Of a stretch of DNA of 64,000 nucleotides, positions 1 to 10,392 are shown piece by piece. The translations under genes and the position numbers were made by a program. Position 1 is the first letter of the stretch; each line of letters opens with the position of its first letter. The stretch lies in contig NZ_CP017947.1 in the NCBI RefSeq assembly GCF_003952665.1, positions 310,001-374,000 of the forward strand, in the 5' to 3' direction. Source of the stretch: Bosea sp. Tri-49. Lineage in GTDB: Bacteria; Pseudomonadota; Alphaproteobacteria; Rhizobiales; Beijerinckiaceae. Below the pieces are notes generated by a model. The model saw nothing but the letters and a program-made list of their open reading frames with translations, ran no database searches and was not told the DNA's origin.

Positions 1-1
1 G

Positions 2-880
2 GCCTTTATTCCAGGCGAAGGTGACGCCTGGGACTGGACCGCGTCCTATCTTGGCCGTGTTATCGACGAACTGTCTCGCGAGGGAGCCGATCTTGCCGAT
101 CTGCTGTCGACCTTCGAGCGTTTTGCCCAGCTTTTGGGCCAGCGCCTGGGAGAGATGCACGTCGCGCTGTCGCAGCCGACAGATGACGCTGCTTTTGCGC
201 CGGCCGTGGCAGATGACGCACATATCGAGCGCTGGACTGAGCGCGTCGGAGGCCGTGTCCATGCGGCTTGCGACAATCTGGCGAGGCACCGCGATCGGCT
301 CGGCGAGGCGGAGCGTGCGCTCGTCGATCGCGTCCTAAGGCGTCGGAAGGCTCTGCTCACGCTGGTGAACCGGCTCTGCAAGGCGGGCAAGGGCAGCCTG
401 CTGCATCGCATCCATGGCGATTTCCATCTTGGCCAGGCACTGGTTGCGAGCGGTGACGTGATGATCATCGACTTCGAAGGTGAGCCCTCCCAGCCGCTGG
501 CGCAGCGCCGCGCCAAAGACAGCGGCTGGCGTGACGTCGCCGGCATTCTGCGGTCCCTCGACTATGCGCTGGCGGCCGCCCATCGCAACCCCGCCGCCGC
601 GAGCCACGACGGCGCGTATGCGACTCTGGCGGCGGCGTTCAGTGAGAGAATGCCGCGTGCCCTGCTGCTGGCCTATTCCGAGGTCATCGCAGAGCAGCCT
701 GTCCAGCGTTCGCGCGATCAGGCTGGGGATGCGGCACTGCTCGACCTCTTCATGGTTGAGAAGGCTGCCTATGAGATCAATTACGAGGTCAGCAACCGGC
801 CAGACTGGCTCGGTGTGCCGTTAGGCGGACTGACCGATCTCATGGATCGATTGCTGAGCGGGGAAGCTGCCGATGACTGA
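2..880 (+). CDS. Trehalose synthase/maltokinase, C-terminal (maltokinase) part, 5' truncated by window edge
   Basis: The reading frame is open from base 2 to the TGA at 878-880 and has no start inside the window, so the gene begins upstream. The visible 292 residues match the maltokinase domain found alone (Mak/Pep2) or fused to trehalose synthase (TreS): HGDFHLGQ is the kinase catalytic loop and IIDFEGEP the metal-binding loop, followed by [13 protein letters not shown]. The family phosphorylates maltose with ATP to maltose 1-phosphate for the GlgE glucan pathway. Whether a TreS domain precedes it cannot be seen. The stop overlaps the glgB start by 8 nt, so the two are co-translated and this kinase feeds glycogen synthesis. 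Confidence 0.85.
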   Translation, partial: AFIPGEGDAWDWTASYLGRVIDELSREGADLADLLSTFERFAQLLGQRLGEMHVALSQPTDDAAFAPAVADDAHIERWTERVGGRVHAACDNLARHRDRLGEAERALVDRVLRRRKALLTLVNRLCKAGKGSLLHRIHGDFHLGQALVASGDVMIIDFEGEPSQPLAQRRAKDSGWRDVAGILRSLDYALAAAHRNPAAASHDGAYATLAAAFSERMPRALLLAYSEVIAEQPVQRSRDQAGDAALLDLFMVEKAAYEINYEVSNRPDWLGVPLGGLTDLMDRLLSGEAADD

Positions 881-3065
881 TCTGTCAGGGCGCATTCCGC
901 CGCTCGATCCTGAGATCGTGACAGCTCTAGCGCATGGCCAGTTCGGTCATCCCTTTACGGTACTCGGCCCCCATCGCGGCCCTGACGGACGTTTCGTCCG
1001 GGTGTTCCTGCCCGGCGCCATGTCAGTCGCCGTGCTGCAGGGCGCCGATCACGAGCGCTTCGAATTGACGAGGCGCGAAACAGCCGGTCTGTTCGACGGG
1101 GCGATCGGCGAGGGCGCGTACCTGCTCACGATCCGCTGGCCGGGCGGCGAACAGGTTACCGAGGACCCGTACTCCTACGGACCGCTGCTTGGCGAGCTCG
1201 ATCTCCATTTGATCGGTGAGGGCAGGCATCAGCGGCTGGCGGACGCGCTCGGCTCCAATCTCGCTACGGTGGACGGCGTTTCCGGCACGCGATTCGCCGT
1301 CTGGGCGCCTAATGCCAGGCGCGTTTCCGTGATTGGCGGCTTCAATAGTTGGGATGGGCGCCGCCATGTCATGCGCCGGCGGGGTGGCAGCGGGATTTGG
1401 GAGCTCTTCATCCCGCGCCTCGGCAGCGGGGAACTCTACAAATACGAGATTGTCGATTGCCATGGCCAGGTGCTTCCGATGAAAGCCGATCCGGTTGCGC
1501 GAACAGCAGAGCCGCTTCCTGGCACTGCCTCGGTTGTACCGCGGCCGCCTTCGCATGTTTGGCAGGACGATGAATGGATGAGTTCCCGGGCGGCCCGGCA
1601 GACCGAAACGGCCGCGATCTCGATCTATGAGTTGCACCCCAGCTCGTGGACGCGGGCCCCAAACGGCACGACGCTTGACTGGCGGGGCTTGGCCGACCGT
1701 CTGGTCCCCTATGCCAAGGAGATGGGGTTCACCCATATCGAGCTTCTGCCCGTGGCCGAGCACCCCTTTACTGGCTCCTGGGGTTATCAGCCGCTTGGCC
1801 TCTTCGCACCAACACGGCGTTTTGGGGATCCCGAGGACTTCGCGATATTCGTCGACGCCTGTCATCAGCAAGAAATCGGTGTGATCGTCGACTGGGTGCC
1901 CGCGCATTTCCCCTCTGATGCCCACGGCCTCGCCCGCTTCGACGGGACCGCGCTCTACGAGCACGAGGATCCGAGCGAGGGCTTCCACAAGGACTGGAAC
2001 ACGCTGATCTACAATTTCGGCCGCCGGGAGGTTTCCGGCTTCCTGATCGCCAGCGCACTCCATTGGCTTGAGCACTTCCATGTCGATGGCTTGAGGGTCG
2101 ATGCGGTCGCCTCGATGCTCTACCGCGACTACAGCCGTAATCCTGGCGAGTGGCGGCCGAACATCTACGGTGGACGCGAGAACCTCGAGGCGATCGATTT
2201 CCTGCGCCATCTCAACAGGGTGGTGGCGGAGCGTCACCCCGGCGCAATCATGATCGCCGAGGAATCCACCGCCTGGCCGGGCGTCACACGCCGCTCCGAG
2301 GAAGGCGGCCTTGGCTTCAATTTCAAATGGAACATGGGCTGGATGCATGACACGCTACACTACCAGGCGCGTGATCCGATCCATCGCCCGCACCATCATG
2401 ACGAGATGACCTTCGGCCTGGTCTATGCCTTTGCCGAGCATTTTATCCTGCCGCTCTCGCATGACGAGGTCGTGCACGGGAAGGGCTCGCTGATTGGCAA
2501 GATGCCGGGCGATCGTTGGACCAAGCTGGCCGGGCTGCGCGCTTACTTCGCGTTCATGTGGACCCATCCGGGTAAGAAGCTCCTTTTCATGGGCGGCGAG
2601 ATTGCACAGGAGCGCGAATGGAACCATGACGGCGAGGTCGATTGGAATTTGCTCCAGGATTCCGGCCATGCCGGGGTGCAGCGCCTGATCAAGGATCTCA
2701 ACCGGATCTACCGTGACCAGCCGGCACTCCATGCCACCGATTCCGACCCGAGCGGCTTTCGCTGGGTGGTGCAGGACGACCGCGACAACTGCGTTTATGC
2801 CTTTATTCGCCAGCAGCCCGGCTCGCCGAGCGTGCTTGTTGTTGCGAACATGACGCCGGTGCCGCGGGCCAACTACAAAATGGGCGTGCCTTCCGCCGGC
2901 TTTTGGCGCGAAGCACTGAACAGCGACTCGACCTTTTACGGCGGCTCCGGGATTGGAAACGGTGGAGGCGTCGGCGCCATCGATGCCTCGAGCCATGGCT
3001 ACCCGGCCAGCGTCGAACTGTTGCTGCCGCCGCTAGCAACGTTGGTCTTCATCGCCGAGGCTTGA
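873..3065 (+). CDS. glgB: 1,4-alpha-glucan branching enzyme GlgB
   Basis: A 730-aa cytoplasmic GH13 enzyme of the usual length for GlgB. It cuts alpha-1,4 glucan and re-joins the piece by an alpha-1,6 bond. An N-terminal CBM48-type region ([22 protein letters not shown], about residues 140-160) precedes the barrel. Catalytic motifs are [11 protein letters not shown] (nucleophile Asp), [12 protein letters not shown] (acid Glu) and [14 protein letters not shown] (third acid). The ATG at 873 lies inside the end of the maltokinase gene. A 31-nt gap leads to treZ, so maltokinase, glgB and treZ look like one operon. Confidence 0.97.
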   Translation: MTDLSGRIPPLDPEIVTALAHGQFGHPFTVLGPHRGPDGRFVRVFLPGAMSVAVLQGADHERFELTRRETAGLFDGAIGEGAYLLTIRWPGGEQVTEDPYSYGPLLGELDLHLIGEGRHQRLADALGSNLATVDGVSGTRFAVWAPNARRVSVIGGFNSWDGRRHVMRRRGGSGIWELFIPRLGSGELYKYEIVDCHGQVLPMKADPVARTAEPLPGTASVVPRPPSHVWQDDEWMSSRAARQTETAAISIYELHPSSWTRAPNGTTLDWRGLADRLVPYAKEMGFTHIELLPVAEHPFTGSWGYQPLGLFAPTRRFGDPEDFAIFVDACHQQEIGVIVDWVPAHFPSDAHGLARFDGTALYEHEDPSEGFHKDWNTLIYNFGRREVSGFLIASALHWLEHFHVDGLRVDAVASMLYRDYSRNPGEWRPNIYGGRENLEAIDFLRHLNRVVAERHPGAIMIAEESTAWPGVTRRSEEGGLGFNFKWNMGWMHDTLHYQARDPIHRPHHHDEMTFGLVYAFAEHFILPLSHDEVVHGKGSLIGKMPGDRWTKLAGLRAYFAFMWTHPGKKLLFMGGEIAQEREWNHDGEVDWNLLQDSGHAGVQRLIKDLNRIYRDQPALHATDSDPSGFRWVVQDDRDNCVYAFIRQQPGSPSVLVVANMTPVPRANYKMGVPSAGFWREALNSDSTFYGGSGIGNGGGVGAIDASSHGYPASVELLLPPLATLVFIAEA

Positions 3066-3096
3066 GCCGTTGCACTTACAATAGGACAGGAGCCCC

Positions 3097-4854
3097 ATGC
3101 TCGATAGCAGCGATGAGACCGCAGCCCGGCTTCCGGCCACGCCGCTTCGCTTCGGCGCCTGGAAGGACGGCGAAGTCGCCATCTTCCGGATTTGGGCACC
3201 CGCTGCCGCGGGCCTATCGATCGAGATCGATGGGGCCACACCTTCGCCGATGACGCTGCTCGCCGATGGCTGGCACGAATACCGGGCTGAGCTCCCTTTC
3301 GGCACGCGCTATCGCTACCGCCTACCAAATGGAGTTTTCGTCCCTGACCCGGCCTCGCGTCGACAAGAAAGCGGAGTCCATGGCGCGAGCGTGCTGATCT
3401 CCCCCGACGATTATGCCTGGCGTAGCGCTGGCTGGCGCGGACGGCCCTGGCGAGAGACCATCCTCTATGAGCTTCATGCCGGGTTGCTCGGAGGCTTTGC
3501 CGGCGTCGAGCGCGAGCTATCGCGCCTGATCGACCTGGGCGTCACCGCGATCGAGCTGATGCCGATCGCCGACTTCCCGGGGAGCCGGAACTGGGGCTAT
3601 GACGGCGTGCTACAATTTGCGCCGGCTGCTGCATATGGCACCTCGGCCGAGCTCAAAAGCCTGATCGATCGGGCTCACGAACTCGGGCTCAGCGTCCTAC
3701 TCGACGTCGTGTTCAATCATTTTGGCCCGGATGGCTGCTATCTGCACACCCTTTCGCCTGAGTTCTTCAAGGCCGGCAGTCAGACGCCCTGGGGTGCCGG
3801 CATCGCATTCGACCGACCCGAAGTCCGCGCCTTCTATCGCGCTTGCGCTTTGCAATGGCTCGACGAATTCCGGTTCGACGGGCTGAGATTCGACGCTGTC
3901 CATGCCATCCCGTCGACCGAGTTCCTGCTCGAGCTCGAACGCGATATCCGCAAGGCATTGCCCACAGAGCGGCATATCCATCTCATCGTCGAGAACGAGG
4001 ACAACGACGCCGATCTGCTCGTCGCCTACGACGCGCAGTGGAACGATGATTTCCACCATGCCGTCCATGTGCTGCTGACCGGCGAGACGCGCACCTATTA
4101 CGGCAGCTTTGCCCCTGAACCCGTCCGTCATCTTGCTCGGATCCTGGCGAGCGGCTTCGCTTTCCAAGGCGAGGTGACGTCGAGCCGCGCGCGCCCGCGC
4201 GGGAAGCCGAGCGGGCATCTGGCGCCGACGCGCTTCGTCAACTGCCTGCAGAACCACGACCAGATTGGCAATCGGCTGTTCGGCGAACGGCTGCTCGTCC
4301 TGGCCGATCCCAACAAGGTCAAGGTCGGCGCGGCGCTGCTGCTGCTTACCCCCCAGATCCCGATGCTGTTCATGGGCGAGGAGTACGGAAGCCGCACACC
4401 CTTTTACTATTTCACCGATCACAATGAGGAACTCGCCCAGGCGGTGCGCGAGGGGCGCAAGCGCGAATTCGAGCATGAGGATCATGGCGGCGACCTCCTC
4501 GCGCTCGATCCCAACGCCCCCGAGACCTTCGAAGCTTCCCGGCCGGAAGCCGGGGAAGACGCCGAGGAATGGCTCTCCCTCTATCGCACGCTCCTCGAGG
4601 TCAGGCGTGATGCGGTCGTGCCGGATCTTGGCGACTGCCGCAGCCTCGGCGCGGCTCCGCTCGGAGCGCACGCGGTGAGGGCAAGTTGGCGGCTCGGCGG
4701 CCGCACCCTGAGTCTGCTCGCGAATTTCAGCGACGGGCCGGTCCAAACAGCACCGCCGGCGGGCCGGACGATCTTTTCGCTCGGGACCGTCACCGTTCAG
4801 GCGGATCAGGCGACGCTGAAGGGCTCTTCGTTCCTGGCGATGCTGTCCGACTGA
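3097..4854 (+). CDS. treZ: Malto-oligosyltrehalose trehalohydrolase TreZ
   Basis: 585 aa, normal for TreZ. It hydrolyses the alpha-1,4 bond next to the trehalose end made by TreY and releases trehalose. After an N-terminal beta domain (FRIWAPAAAGLSIEID), the GH13 signature motifs are VLLDVVFNHFGPDG, GLRFDAVHAI, HLIVENEDND and NCLQNHDQIGN, the last typical of TreZ. The start at 3097 has AGGAG 4 nt upstream. The gene converges on treY with 7 nt between the two stops. Together they form the TreYZ route from glycogen or maltodextrin to trehalose. Confidence 0.96.
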   Translation: MLDSSDETAARLPATPLRFGAWKDGEVAIFRIWAPAAAGLSIEIDGATPSPMTLLADGWHEYRAELPFGTRYRYRLPNGVFVPDPASRRQESGVHGASVLISPDDYAWRSAGWRGRPWRETILYELHAGLLGGFAGVERELSRLIDLGVTAIELMPIADFPGSRNWGYDGVLQFAPAAAYGTSAELKSLIDRAHELGLSVLLDVVFNHFGPDGCYLHTLSPEFFKAGSQTPWGAGIAFDRPEVRAFYRACALQWLDEFRFDGLRFDAVHAIPSTEFLLELERDIRKALPTERHIHLIVENEDNDADLLVAYDAQWNDDFHHAVHVLLTGETRTYYGSFAPEPVRHLARILASGFAFQGEVTSSRARPRGKPSGHLAPTRFVNCLQNHDQIGNRLFGERLLVLADPNKVKVGAALLLLTPQIPMLFMGEEYGSRTPFYYFTDHNEELAQAVREGRKREFEHEDHGGDLLALDPNAPETFEASRPEAGEDAEEWLSLYRTLLEVRRDAVVPDLGDCRSLGAAPLGAHAVRASWRLGGRTLSLLANFSDGPVQTAPPAGRTIFSLGTVTVQADQATLKGSSFLAMLSD

Positions 4855-4861
4855 CGACGGC

Positions 4862-7435
4862 TCATTTCTTGGCGATCGCGACGCGGCAAGGGAAGCCGCC
4901 ATCCGCTTCGCCTGGCGTCAGGACCATGCTTGAGATCGCGCGACCAATGATCGAAGTCCACGCGAATCTGCTCTCGGTCAGCTTGATCCGGGTGTCCTGC
5001 CACCACGCGTCCGAGACCGTCAAATCCGCCGAAACCATCGCAGCGCATCGCAGCGGCACGACGACGAGCAGCGCCGCATCCTGCGTCTCGCGCAGGAAGG
5101 CGATGACGTCGTCGCGTCTGACGCCGGTCACGGGTAGCGGGCAATACGATGCGCCGACGAAGAGGTCCGGATTTAAGCGCCGTGCCTGCAGCAGCCGCTG
5201 CAGCACCTGTTGTTTGAGGCGGCCGTCGCGCCAATCTTGGCGCAGATCGCCTTCTTGCGCATCGCTCTCCAGCGCCTGCCGGCGCCCGGTAAAGTCGACT
5301 GGCCGGCGATTGTCGGGATCGACCATGCTGAGGTCCCAGAACTCGGTGCCCTGATAGGTGTCGGGTACGCCGGGCACGGTGCATTGCAAGATCAGCTGAA
5401 CGATCCCGTTGAGTGCCGCGGCGGGCGCGATCGCCTCCACCCAGTCCTGCAGCGAAGCGAGGAAAGCGCCGCTGCGCGACTGGTCGAGCGCCGCATGCAG
5501 GAACCGCTCCGCTGCCTGCTCATAGGCTTCATTGGGTGATATCCATCCCGTCTTCAGCTTGGCCTCGCGCAGCGCCTTCCGCCACCAGCCGCTCAGCCGG
5601 TCGGCGAACTCGCAGGTCACAGCCGATCCATCGAGCGGCCAGGCTCCGACCAGCATCTGATAGAACTGGTACTCGTCACCGCGATCGAGCTCGTCCGGGC
5701 GGATGGCATCGTTCTGCGCGAACCAGCGCTCGACGGCCTCGCGCCAGCGGCCGGGGTCCTCGCTGATCACCGCAAGGCGAGCGCGCACGTCGGCGCCGCG
5801 CTTGTGGTCGTGGGTGGCGAGCGCCAGCATGGAGCGCGGCTGCGCTGTCGCCCGCTCCTGCATGAGCGCGTGGAACTCCAGGACAGGCAACGACAGCCGC
5901 GTAGCATCGAAGCCGACATCGTTGCGCGAGAGCAATCGCCCGTAGCGATAGAAGGCGGTGTCCTCGACGCTGCGCGCCGCTAGCGGCGAAGTCAGCTGGT
6001 TGAAGCGCTGCACTGCCGCCTTGCGCAGCTCGGCAGGAAGCCCGGATTCAGCACCGGTCATTGCGGCCTTGATAAAATCGAGCGCAAGATGCTCCGCTTG
6101 CGGCTGCGCACGGGCGGTTTCGAGCGCCGCTGCCAAGAAGGGGCCGGGCTCTTCAATTTCGCCGACGCCGGTCATGTAGCTGCGGTAGCTGTGCATATTG
6201 CAAGCGAGCGCAGCCGTGGCACGCCGCATCGCACCGCGCGGTATGTCGACATCACGGCCGGCGGCCTTCGCCAGCGCCATCAGCATGTCGACGACATATT
6301 CGAGCTGGCCCTCGAAACCGTGTTCGAGGACTTCGCGCCGTGCGCTCTGTTCCTCGTCAGCGAATTTTGCCGGCCGTCCGCTGATCTCCGACCAGAATGA
6401 GGCGAGGGCGGTCTCATCGCGGTCGTTATGCAGAACGGCGCTGACCTGATCCATGAAGTCATAGCCGGTTGTCCCGTCAACACGCCAGCCGGCGGGCAGC
6501 GCCTCGCCTGGCGCCAGAATCTTCTCGACAACCAGCCAGGCCGGGCCTGGCGTCGCCCAGGCTGGCCGGCCTTTCGACAATGCCTCGAGCCGTGAGCGAA
6601 GCTTCGCGCAGTAGCCTGCCGGATCGGCGAGCCCGTCAACGTGATCGATCCGGAGCCCGTCGATCAACCCTTCCTCGTAGAACGCGAAGGCCAGGCGATG
6701 GGCCGCCTCGAACGCGTCCGGCTTTTCGATCCGGATGCCAGCGAGCTGGGTGATCTCGAAGAAGCGGCGCCAGTTCAGCCTGTCCGAGGCGTTACGCCAA
6801 TAGTCCAGATGGTAATGCTGGTGCTGAAGCAGGGATCGCAGCCTGTCGGCCTCGTGATACGCGTCTGGTCCTGCGGTACGGATTTCGGCATCGGTCTCCG
6901 AACGCAATGGAAACAGGTGCTCGCCATAGCGCAGTGCGAAGCCCTGCCGGGCCGGATCCTCCACTAGCGCGAACTTGCCTTGATCGAGAGCTTCTGTAAG
7001 GGGCTCGCCTAGGAAAGGCACATGGATGCGGCCGGCGAGAATCGGGTCACGCTCGTCGAAATCGACGTCGAACCAGGCTGCATAGCGGCTGTCCCGGCCA
7101 CGCTTGAGCAGATCCAGCCACATGGCGTTGTCGTCTCCACCGACGGCGACATGGTTCGGCACGATATCCAGAATGATGCCGATTTCCTGTCGGCGGAAAG
7201 CCTTGGCCAGCGCCCGAAAGCCATCGGCGCCGCCAAGTTCCTGATTGATCTGCTCATAACTGGTGACGTCGTAGCCATGCATCGAGGCGGCGCGTGCTGC
7301 TAGAATCGGCGACGAATAGACATGGCTGATCCCGAGCTGTCGCAGATAACTCGCCAACCCAAGAGCGGCGGAAAACGGAAATTCCCGATGGAACTGCAAC
7401 CGATAGGTCGAGAGCACCGAATTCGTTTGTTGCAA
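4862..7435 (-). CDS. treY: Malto-oligosyltrehalose synthase TreY
   Basis: 857 aa, full length for TreY. It isomerises the reducing-end alpha-1,4 bond of maltodextrins into alpha,alpha-1,1. Seen: TYRLQFHREFPF at the N-terminus, SHVYSSPI, the insertion with GLRIDHVDGLADP (nucleophile region), VVEKILAPGE (acid Glu) and DGTTGYDFMDQV, all diagnostic of TreY. The start is a TTG at 7435 with GAGGGG 6 nt upstream; no ATG lies near the conserved N-terminus. The next gene, on the plus strand, is divergent. Confidence 0.95.
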   Translation of the reverse strand: MQQTNSVLSTYRLQFHREFPFSAALGLASYLRQLGISHVYSSPILAARAASMHGYDVTSYEQINQELGGADGFRALAKAFRRQEIGIILDIVPNHVAVGGDDNAMWLDLLKRGRDSRYAAWFDVDFDERDPILAGRIHVPFLGEPLTEALDQGKFALVEDPARQGFALRYGEHLFPLRSETDAEIRTAGPDAYHEADRLRSLLQHQHYHLDYWRNASDRLNWRRFFEITQLAGIRIEKPDAFEAAHRLAFAFYEEGLIDGLRIDHVDGLADPAGYCAKLRSRLEALSKGRPAWATPGPAWLVVEKILAPGEALPAGWRVDGTTGYDFMDQVSAVLHNDRDETALASFWSEISGRPAKFADEEQSARREVLEHGFEGQLEYVVDMLMALAKAAGRDVDIPRGAMRRATAALACNMHSYRSYMTGVGEIEEPGPFLAAALETARAQPQAEHLALDFIKAAMTGAESGLPAELRKAAVQRFNQLTSPLAARSVEDTAFYRYGRLLSRNDVGFDATRLSLPVLEFHALMQERATAQPRSMLALATHDHKRGADVRARLAVISEDPGRWREAVERWFAQNDAIRPDELDRGDEYQFYQMLVGAWPLDGSAVTCEFADRLSGWWRKALREAKLKTGWISPNEAYEQAAERFLHAALDQSRSGAFLASLQDWVEAIAPAAALNGIVQLILQCTVPGVPDTYQGTEFWDLSMVDPDNRRPVDFTGRRQALESDAQEGDLRQDWRDGRLKQQVLQRLLQARRLNPDLFVGASYCPLPVTGVRRDDVIAFLRETQDAALLVVVPLRCAAMVSADLTVSDAWWQDTRIKLTESRFAWTSIIGRAISSMVLTPGEADGGFPCRVAIAKK

Positions 7436-7540
7436 GCTGGACCCCTCGGCTCAGCGGCAGGGCAAAGGCCGCACGTCCTCAACGTCCGAGAGGACCGCCA
7501 GTTCGGCTGCTGCCTTGCGCAAAAATCGGGCGCGAGGGAT

Positions 7541-7566
7541 GGAACCTCCGCCGGGACCGGCGCGTT
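7541..7566 (+). promoter_or_regulatory. EcfG-type stress promoter (GGAAC-N17-CGTT)
   Basis: GGAAC at 7541-7545 and CGTT at 7563-7566 are 17 nt apart and end 21 nt before the ATG at 7588. This matches the alphaproteobacterial general-stress sigma (EcfG) consensus, which tolerates 16-17 nt spacing. Inference from motif only. Confidence 0.5.
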
Positions 7567-7587
7567 TGCGTGCGGGAGGTGCTCCTC

Positions 7588-7824
7588 ATGGACATTGCGC
7601 CGATCAGATCGCCCGTCGACATGATACGCGCGCAAGCGCGCCTTGTCGCCTTGGCCGCCTCGACACGGGGGTCGGAGGATGAGCTCGAATATGCAGCGCT
7701 ACGCGACGCGATCGAGCACTACCGATGCGTTACTGAGCGGGTGGCCGGTGGATCGCCGCCGGCCTGGAACGGACCGGACGCCATCGAAGTCGAGGCACAG
7801 TGTCAGCTGCGCCGGGCCAGCTGA
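7588..7824 (+). CDS. Small hypothetical protein
   Basis: 78 aa. I do not recognise a family. It is a soluble, mostly helical sequence (SPVDMIRAQARLVALAA, then an acidic stretch ending in RDAIEHYRCVTERVAGG). I chose ATG 7588 rather than the in-frame GTG at 7570 because GGAGG lies 8 nt upstream and because the stress-type promoter at 7541-7566 would put the transcript start near the GTG. Its end overlaps the convergent malQ by 22 nt. The promoter and the setting between treY and malQ suggest a stress-induced accessory role. Confidence 0.6.
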   Translation: MDIAPIRSPVDMIRAQARLVALAASTRGSEDELEYAALRDAIEHYRCVTERVAGGSPPAWNGPDAIEVEAQCQLRRAS

Positions 7825-9851
7825 CCGAGCCTGGGGCCAACGCCGGGGTAATCGAGCAGGTCGGCGGCATCCCCGGCAAGCCGGTGACGCCAGTTCGGCT
7901 TCTCGACCGTGGTGCCAGGGACATTCGGCTGTGTTCGGACGCCGAGTGCGTCCTCGATCGGCACAATCTTCAAAGCGCAGGGCGTCGCCGCGACATACCG
8001 CACGGCCGCATCGACGACCGGATCGGTATCGTCAGGTGCCGGCCGTTCGCCATGAACGATCCCCGCATCCTGGAAGGCTCCCCAAAGCACGCCACGATCC
8101 CAATCGCGAACGCCATGAGGATCGGCCTCGCCGCCGTGCCGATCGAGATCTGAGCCCGCCCACCATCCGGCTGTCGGCACCAGATCATGCGTGCTGGTCA
8201 TGGCAATTGCTTGAGCATCCCAATTACCCGGCGGCACATAGCCATGCTGTGTGCGCTCAAAACGGAGAACACGCATCCCGGCGATGCCTTGCTCGTTCAG
8301 CTGCTCGCGAAAGCCGTAGGGTAAAGTGCCAAGATCCTCACCAATGACGATGGCACGGTGCCGCCAGGATTCAAGCGCGATCAGGCGAAACAGCGTCTCC
8401 TGCGGAAAGGTGACATAGGCGCCGTCGAGCGCTCCGGCGCCCTCGGGAATCAGCCAGAGGCGATTCATGCCCATGACATGGTCGATGCGAATGCCACCGA
8501 CATGGCGCAGGCTAGCCCGCAACGTCTCAATGAACGGCGCATAGCCGCTTGCCGCCAGCCCGAGCGGCGAAAACGTGGTCAGGCCCCAGTCCTGGCCATT
8601 GGCGGCATAATAATCAGGCGGTGCGCCGATCGTCAGCCCGATCAGGACATCGCCAGGCCGGCTCCAGGCATGGCTGCCGGCACCGTCCATGCCGATGGCG
8701 AGATCGGCGATGAGGCCGACCTTCATGCCGGCGTCCCGGCAGGCTTGCTGAGCCTGAGCATAGGAGCGCGCCGTTAGCCACTGCAGGAAAACCTGATGGT
8801 CGATCGCCTCAGCATGGTTCGCGGCGAAGGCGGCGACCTCCGCGCTCGCGGCATCGCGATAGCAGACCGGCCAGTCGCGCCAGTGCAACGCCGAAGGAAC
8901 TTGCTCGCACTGCTCGGCATGCAGCAGCTCGAAGACCGCATGGTCGCGAAGCAAGGGCGATGCCTCAGCCGCGAAATGTTCGAAATCCTGGCGTGCCGTC
9001 GTCGCGGCGGTTGACTCCCGAAAAGCTTTGAACAACGCATTCAATAGCCTCCGCCGCAATGGCGTCGCTTGCCGCCACTCGATCACCGACAGGGCCGACA
9101 GGCGCGCCATCTCGCCGGCGAGTCCAGTTTGCGCGATAACGTCCCTGATGAACCCTTCCGGCAGCGCGGCCGCCGGATCGGCGTGAAGCGGGTTGTAGAA
9201 GAGGCGGGTCGAAGGAGAGTACGGGCTGAACTGATCCGGCAAGGACCCGTACAATGCGTGTACGGGGCTGATCGCCAAAGCATCCGCCCCGCGCGCGGCT
9301 GCCGCACGGCCGAGTGCGGCGACGCCGGCAAAATTGCCGATGCCGCCATCGTCTTCGCTGCGCAGCGAATAGATCTGGGCGGCGAGCCCCCACCCAGTCG
9401 ATCCTCCGCCGAGCTCGGCAAAGGTTACGCAGCTGGGCGGCGCCACAGCGACGGTGATATCGCCGTCGGTCAGATGAACGGTATGGTAGCCGGGCTCTGC
9501 GAAGGTCGGCAGGGTCAGCCTGTCGCGATTGCCTTCGAGGGGCGATACAACGCGCCGCGCGCCACGTTCAAGCGTGACTTCGACGGCGCCTTTGGCCCGG
9601 TGCGGGAGGGGCAGTTCGACCGGATGCCCCGCGCGGGCAACGACAAATCGGGAGCCGGCTCCGGCGTCTTGCATTTCGATGGTCACAAACGCCTCGCGGA
9701 TGGCGGCATCGGTATTCGCCGGTAGTCCGATCGCTGCAAGAATCGCGCGCAAACTGTCGGCTGACACCTGCCGGATCGCGCCGGTTTGATCTGTCCAGTG
9801 GGGCGCAACGCCGGCACGTATCGACAATTCTCGAAGGCTCTGTTCAGTCAT
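7803..9851 (-). CDS. malQ: 4-alpha-glucanotransferase (amylomaltase) MalQ
   Basis: 682 aa, GH77. It transfers maltodextrin segments between glucans and releases glucose, balancing chain lengths for glycogen turnover. Seen: WGLAAQIYSLRSEDDGGIGNF, LIADLAIGMDGAGSHAW, GGIRIDHVMGMNRLWLIPEG (nucleophile Asp), AIVIGEDLGTLP (acid Glu) and MTSTHDLVPTAGWW. ATG at 9851. The N-terminal 130 residues form the extra beta domain seen in bacterial rather than plant MalQ. It stands alone on the minus strand next to treY. Confidence 0.95.
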   Translation of the reverse strand: MTEQSLRELSIRAGVAPHWTDQTGAIRQVSADSLRAILAAIGLPANTDAAIREAFVTIEMQDAGAGSRFVVARAGHPVELPLPHRAKGAVEVTLERGARRVVSPLEGNRDRLTLPTFAEPGYHTVHLTDGDITVAVAPPSCVTFAELGGGSTGWGLAAQIYSLRSEDDGGIGNFAGVAALGRAAAARGADALAISPVHALYGSLPDQFSPYSPSTRLFYNPLHADPAAALPEGFIRDVIAQTGLAGEMARLSALSVIEWRQATPLRRRLLNALFKAFRESTAATTARQDFEHFAAEASPLLRDHAVFELLHAEQCEQVPSALHWRDWPVCYRDAASAEVAAFAANHAEAIDHQVFLQWLTARSYAQAQQACRDAGMKVGLIADLAIGMDGAGSHAWSRPGDVLIGLTIGAPPDYYAANGQDWGLTTFSPLGLAASGYAPFIETLRASLRHVGGIRIDHVMGMNRLWLIPEGAGALDGAYVTFPQETLFRLIALESWRHRAIVIGEDLGTLPYGFREQLNEQGIAGMRVLRFERTQHGYVPPGNWDAQAIAMTSTHDLVPTAGWWAGSDLDRHGGEADPHGVRDWDRGVLWGAFQDAGIVHGERPAPDDTDPVVDAAVRYVAATPCALKIVPIEDALGVRTQPNVPGTTVEKPNWRHRLAGDAADLLDYPGVGPRLGQLARRS

Positions 9852-10030
9852 ATGTCGCTAAGCCGCGTGGAATTGGTTATCATGGGGTCCTCAGTGCCGG
9901 ACAGCACGGGACGGTTTTGTCACCGACCGATCTGGCGAACTTCGAGAGCCCGTCGCCGGTGTCGCAACGCGGCTGAAATGGTCATGGTTCCCGCTCCGCC
10001 TCCGATGAAGTCCATCAGGCGCGCCCGCGT

Positions 10031-10055
10031 GGAACATGAGCAGCCTGTGGCGGTT
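10031..10055 (+). promoter_or_regulatory. Near-consensus EcfG-type promoter (GGAAC-N16-GGTT)
   Basis: GGAAC at 10031-10035, 16-nt spacer, GGTT at 10052-10055, 35 nt before the ATG of the DUF2934 gene. One of four -10 bases differs from CGTT. Supported mainly by the exact copies elsewhere in the window. Confidence 0.35.
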
Positions 10056-10089
10056 GTTTGCAGCGCCTGATGCAGCCGGGAGACAGCCG

Positions 10090-10317
10090 ATGAGCCGCGA
10101 AAAACTCGTGCAGGATACAGCCTATGCGATCTGGGAGGCCGAAGGCCGCCCGGAAGGTCGCGAGTCCGACCATTGGCGGCTCGCGGAAGAACGGGTCGCG
10201 GCCGGCGATGTAGATCATGGCAAGGCGAAGCGTGCGCCGGCAACGACAGGGCGGAGCAAGAAAGAGGCGGCTGACAAGCCGGCTGGAAGCAAAAGCAGGG
10301 CCAAGAAGGCGCCATGA
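10090..10317 (+). CDS. DUF2934 family protein
   Basis: 75 aa. The N-terminal 35 residues (VQDTAYAIWEAEGRPEGR, then DHWRLAEERV) match the DUF2934 pattern of a short helical motif; function unknown. The C-terminal half is a Lys/Ala-rich, probably disordered tail (KKEAADKPAG), suggestive of nucleic-acid or polyanion contact. I chose ATG 10090 because GGGAG lies 7 nt upstream; an upstream in-frame ATG at 10036 would overlap the promoter-like element. DUF2934 genes often sit next to glycogen genes in Rhizobiales. Confidence 0.75.
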   Translation: MSREKLVQDTAYAIWEAEGRPEGRESDHWRLAEERVAAGDVDHGKAKRAPATTGRSKKEAADKPAGSKSRAKKAP

Positions 10318-10392
10318 CAAGGTATCGGCGGGCCATGGAGCCCGCCACTATTGTCTCATAGCTGTTTAACGTGCCAGTGACTACGATATGCT

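Noticed and set aside
1023..2348. 441-codon open frame on the minus strand inside glgB
   Set aside because: It is antisense to strongly conserved glgB codons and has no family likeness; GC-rich codon bias keeps antisense frames open.
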